NCBI GenBank assembly: GCA_944470555.2
Contig: OX104134.1
Span: 72,720,678-72,784,677, forward strand
Length of the DNA stretch: 64,000 nt
Direction: 5' to 3'
Source: Heterobilharzia americana
Taxonomy: Eukaryota > Platyhelminthes > Trematoda > Strigeidida > Schistosomatidae
Below the pieces are notes generated by a model. The model had not been told where the DNA came from, did no database searches, and worked only from the letters and a program-made list of their open reading frames with translations. Of this stretch, positions 60,982 through 64,000 are shown piece after piece. How positions within the stretch are numbered: position 1 is the first letter of the stretch; each line of letters opens with the position of its first letter. The translations under genes were made by a program, and so were the position numbers.

Positions 60982-61221
60982 TTACCCATCAAATTGAATA
61001 CAATAGAAATCTATCGTATTATGACTAAACCAGGAGGAGGTGGCATGAAATCGTAATGCACCGAATTTAATATCACAAGGCGGGATAAGTTGACAAGAAT
61101 CGCAACCCCGATATTTCAGTTTCTTGGTACTCATTAACAGTAGATATGCAGAATCTGGATACATTAGTTCTTTGGTCAGTAAAATAGTTACATTATTCAG
61201 CATGAAAATGGTTGAAAACAC
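60982..61221 (-). CDS. Unassigned Cys-containing frame inside Piezo intron
   Basis: A 79-residue minus-strand frame ending KYRGCDSCQLIPPCDIKFGA, then SSWFSHNTIDFYCIQFDG before a stop. It ends with a GATGG/gtaatt donor-like sequence. It does not match Piezo, and its phase would not fit between the flanking exons. It may be chance or an old exon. A similar short stretch (ccatcaaactgaatacaat) recurs at about 59219, suggesting part of it is repetitive. Confidence 0.18.
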   Translation of the reverse strand: MFSTIFMLNNVTILLTKELMYPDSAYLLLMSTKKLKYRGCDSCQLIPPCDIKFGALRFHATSSWFSHNTIDFYCIQFDG

Positions 61222-61509
61222 ACCCAGGAAAAGATTTTAAAAATATACAACTCTATATATACAGCAATATAATCCTGTCTCATATATCTAAATCAATAGA
61301 ACTGGATCCAAATCTGATTTATGAACAGTTTCATTTAGCTATCGCCAAAGGCTAAATTATTGGGCTTGGCAGATTTCAGTCACAAATGAGATATAAGTTT
61401 CTGCGATGTGGTAGATTTATCATCAGGACAAAAAATTAATCAAAGGCTTTTCTTTCATTATCTCTACATGCGTCAAACACTACTCAGACGAACAAGCATG
61501 TCAGACGCT

Positions 61510-61660
61510 ATAACCATTTTGATGATTAGTAGTGGAATCTAGGATGCCCTGGATGTACCTGCACACCAGTGAGTAATGTTGTTCCCACTGAGAGTGGGAC
61601 CCAGTACTCGTCACTTCAAACGCCAAGGCGCTATCCACTAGGCCACTGAGACACGGCAGG
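61510..61660 (-). repeat. SM-alpha-like SINE in Piezo intron, hammerhead deleted
   Basis: On the minus strand: gtctcagtggcctagtggat (A-box region), 'cgccttggcgtttgaagtg', 'tgggacccactctcagtggg'-like text, 'gtgcaggtacatccag', then directly ggcatcctagattccac. The core CTGANGA, stem II and GAAA are deleted. It lies in the same sense as the host gene. Confidence 0.75.
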
Positions 61661-61954
61661 TATATCAGACGTTTACTGAAATCAAAACGTGAAAATCATA
61701 ACGATGTCGTATGATGTTCAGGTTCGCCACTTTAATACTACATGTGTCAAAAAGTATAAGCACTACATCTTCAAAAACATTCAATAAAAAAAATATATTC
61801 CTGATAGACACAAAGATTGCTCTCAATGTACGCTGGTAATTCAAAATTGCACACAATAATGTACAAAATGAGGATTTCTTAAAAAAGCTTTTTATCGAAT
61901 AAATAAAGACAATGTAGTTCTCAACCTAATTTTGTAAAAGTCATACTAGCTTAC

Positions 61955-62047
61955 CTTGTCTTTTTCATGACAACGAATGAAATTACTTAATGCAGATGCA
62001 TTAACAGTAAATATGTTTCCTTCACGTGAAGTAAATTCAAACGTGGG
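61955..62047 (-). CDS. PIEZO: Piezo channel, internal exon (start of cap domain)
   Basis: 93 nt, phase 0 at both ends, between acceptor cttttaacag (62048) and donor GACAAG/gtaagc. It encodes PTFEFTSREGNIFTVNASAL and SNFIRCHEKDK. This fits the Piezo1 stretch 'EPLYTMSAQQ..IVPFTPQAYEEL' and joins the 59522 exon without a phase break. Identity is weaker than in the other exons, so the call rests on position, phase and splice sites together. No exon upstream of it was found before the window ends. Confidence 0.72.
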
Positions 62048-62049
62048 CT

Positions 62050-62860
62050 GTTAAAAGAAATAGAAACAGAACTGCAGTAGAAATAAATTATAACACTATT
62101 TCAAGTAATATGATGTATAACGAAGCAAATCAAAAGGAGTATGACCTCAACAGATTACATCCTTTAACTCGGATTAACCGATATGATACCATGTAATACA
62201 GAGCATCTACCAAATGAAGTTTAATCAGCGGCCTTAATCATGTAACGAGGTGTTTTACTTGAAAAAATTTTTGCGTTTTAGGTGAGTCTCTCTTCACCTA
62301 CAATACTGTGGTAGGATACAAGGAATGCTAAGTATGGAGCTTGGTTACATGTCAATTTGATCTTCATAAAAGATTTGCATATAAGGTATTCCCCTTGCCA
62401 ATAACGATGTATTACCACTCTTCATTCATGAATCTAACTATCTAGGCATTTTTATTAGCTACTCATAACTGTAGAAAAATCAGGTAAAATAATAACGTCT
62501 TGATACTTGAAGGCTGCAAAATTGCTGGCTAAGTAATCAAAAGTTTCAGGCGGCTATGTAATGAAAATACCAGGAGGAAACTATAACGAATACTGATATA
62601 TCACACAATGCCAAATAATCAAAGATACCCCCCCTCTCTACAATCTTGTCTCAGTTTGCCATAGACATATTTATGGAGTTCTTGTCGTTTGATTCTACGA
62701 GGAACAACCTTGTGACAAGAGACACCTTGGTAGACCTCTAGTATATGTGACATAGTCCTGTTAGGGTGAAGACGCTGACCGTATGAACAGTCTTCTGGAC
62801 AACTTGAGTGGGGACTCGAGAATTTTCGGGATGCACTCCTCAGTACGTGGATTAAAATGA
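62050..62860. other. No recognised gene; presumed Piezo intron
   Basis: I searched both strands for the next Piezo exon and found none. A 'cccccctctctac' tract lies near 62629. Confidence 0.4.
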
Positions 62861-62869
62861 TTACTTAAG

Positions 62870-63500
62870 GGCTGACCTGCATTGGTGTTCCATCTAACAA
62901 CTGGGATTGAAGTGATTGATCGAGTCGAACATTCCGCTCAATCGCGAAGTCGAACTAGCCCCGGAGGGTCAGTGACCGACGAAACCTTTGCACAGATACA
63001 AAAAGTCAAGCTAGCTTGCACTAACTTACGCCATTTATGGTGCCGCCATGGTGTTCGATCGCCTACTAAGGTCAGAGTGCACAGTGCAGCCATTCTATTG
63101 TATGGCTGTGAAACATTACCACGAAAAGTAGAGGACATGCGAAAACTTCAGGATTACAACCACTGCTGTGTTCTCAGAATAGGTTGTGTTATGGTGCGAT
63201 CATGTCAGTAAGGTAGAAGTCATGGAGAGGAAAATCAGTTGATGAAGTTGTGAAACTTCATAGAATGACTTAGACGTGTGTTAAGTATGATGTCACAGTC
63301 TATCCTGTCGTATAACTTCAGTTAACATTAGTTAACTGAAGTAAGTTCTCTATTCACGACTTTCTTGCACTTTGACTACTTTCTGCCTTTTATCTCTATC
63401 TTTTATCATGGTGCATTCTTATTTGATGTGCTGCTATGATGTGTGGCAACTTGGGTTATTAGACAGTAATTCCAGGTCTCGTTTTGATGCTGACCTACAG
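62870..63500 (+). mobile_element. RTE-type retroelement C-terminal fragment, degenerate
   Basis: The frame 62882-63211 reads TTGIEVIDRVEHSAQ, SPGGSVTDETFAQIQKVKLA, LRHLWCRHGVRSPTKVRVH and ILLYGCETLPRKVEDMRKLQ, the same C-terminal region as 59772-60131. KSVDEVVKLH-like text follows at about 63236, then a 3' UTR-like stretch to about 63480. Part of the terminal coding blocks is replaced by a short perfect hairpin at 63315-63342. Confidence 0.8.
63315..63342. repeat. Perfect 12-bp hairpin
   Basis: acttcagttaac, four-base loop atta, gttaactgaagt. It occupies a position where sister copies encode C-terminal blocks, so it marks a local rearrangement. No T-run follows to suggest a Pol III terminator. 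Confidence 0.6.
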
Positions 63501-63504
63501 AACG

Positions 63505-64000
63505 ATGTCAAAGCTAAATTAAGCTCTGAGCCAAGGAGAAATGTTGCAAATAGATAGTTCTACACGTAAAGAGTACTGATCTAAGTAGTATATTCAGCAG
63601 TGAAACCAAACTATTTATTAGTTTAACGGAAGTGCATAGAAAATACTACTTATAAACTCCATGCAAAAAAGTATTCAGCATTTGCTGCTGCAAACAAAAA
63701 TTGTGTGACACAGTTGCTGAATGGAAAAGTACATGTGATCACAAATGACTTTCAGGGGTGAAATTCAAGTAGACTGTAATTGACTACGATAATAAAGAAG
63801 TACTCTTCATACTCTGGTAGTACCTAACTAGACATTTGCAGACAGTTGTTGAAATTACTCTTAGAAATGGTTGACTCAGGACATGGAATCCATACATGAA
63901 ATCTCGCTGTGACCACTGGTATGGGTTACCTCAGAAAGTGCAGGACAGAACAACAGAAGAGTTGATCATACTTGTAGCTGACTTGTAGTTGACTGTTTAT
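63505..64000. other. No recognised gene
   Basis: AT-rich sequence to the window edge; no Piezo exon or other gene found. Confidence 0.4.

Noticed and set aside
1..64000. CRISPR arrays, bacterial operons, riboswitches, rRNA or canonical tRNA genes
   Set aside because: No regular spaced repeats, ribosome-binding-site-led gene runs or cloverleaf-forming tRNA were found; tRNA-like parts belong to SINE heads.

Overview
The window looks like gene-poor, AT-rich genomic DNA from a schistosomatid blood fluke (Schistosoma or a close relative). The evidence is the combination of hammerhead-ribozyme-bearing, Pol III-type SINEs of the SM-alpha kind, several decayed Penelope-like elements (PLEs) with GIY-YIG tails, RTE-type non-LTR retrotransposons of the sort common in schistosomes, (AT)n microsatellites, and one spliced host gene. 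There are no bacterial-type gene blocks, and nearly all open frames in the first 55 kb are short and non-conserved. The species assignment is inference.

The one host gene I can support is on the minus strand at 56038-62047. Four exons encode the C-terminal end of a Piezo mechanosensitive channel: the extracellular cap domain, the last (pore-lining) transmembrane helix, the conserved cytosolic C-terminal domain and an unusual tail of about 106 residues. Splice sites and codon phases agree across the four exons, except for one apparent 1-nt deletion at a homopolymer in the second-last exon. Upstream exons lie beyond the right edge or were not found. Its introns hold retroelement remnants, mostly antisense to the gene.

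Layout. 1-5.6 kb: nothing recognised. 5.6-9.8 kb: PLE reverse-transcriptase debris. 10.5-10.8 kb: a foldback, MITE-like hairpin. 12-14.1 kb: SINE pieces, a large imperfect palindrome around an (AT)n tract, and an RTE 3' end. 14.7-21.9 kb: SINE copies, two PLE fragments, and a head-to-head SINE pair with an apparently intact hammerhead. 22-30.3 kb: nothing recognised. 30.3-31.7 kb: 5' part of an RTE-type element running into an assembly gap (31750-32115). 34.3 kb: (AT)n. 35-43 kb: SINE copies and a 1.75-kb near-identical tandem duplication that includes a PLE GIY-YIG segment. 44.6-47.2 kb: a second, longer copy of the 30-kb RTE-type element, with reverse-transcriptase motifs. 49-54.4 kb: antisense retroelement remnants and a PLE GIY-YIG frame split by about 950 bp. 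55-64 kb: the Piezo end, its introns and antisense RTE fragments.

The strongest leads are the series of intact and decayed hammerhead ribozymes (including a second SINE family with a C3-to-T core), the Piezo pore-neck substitutions and tail, and the PLE frame interrupted between 10-bp direct repeats.
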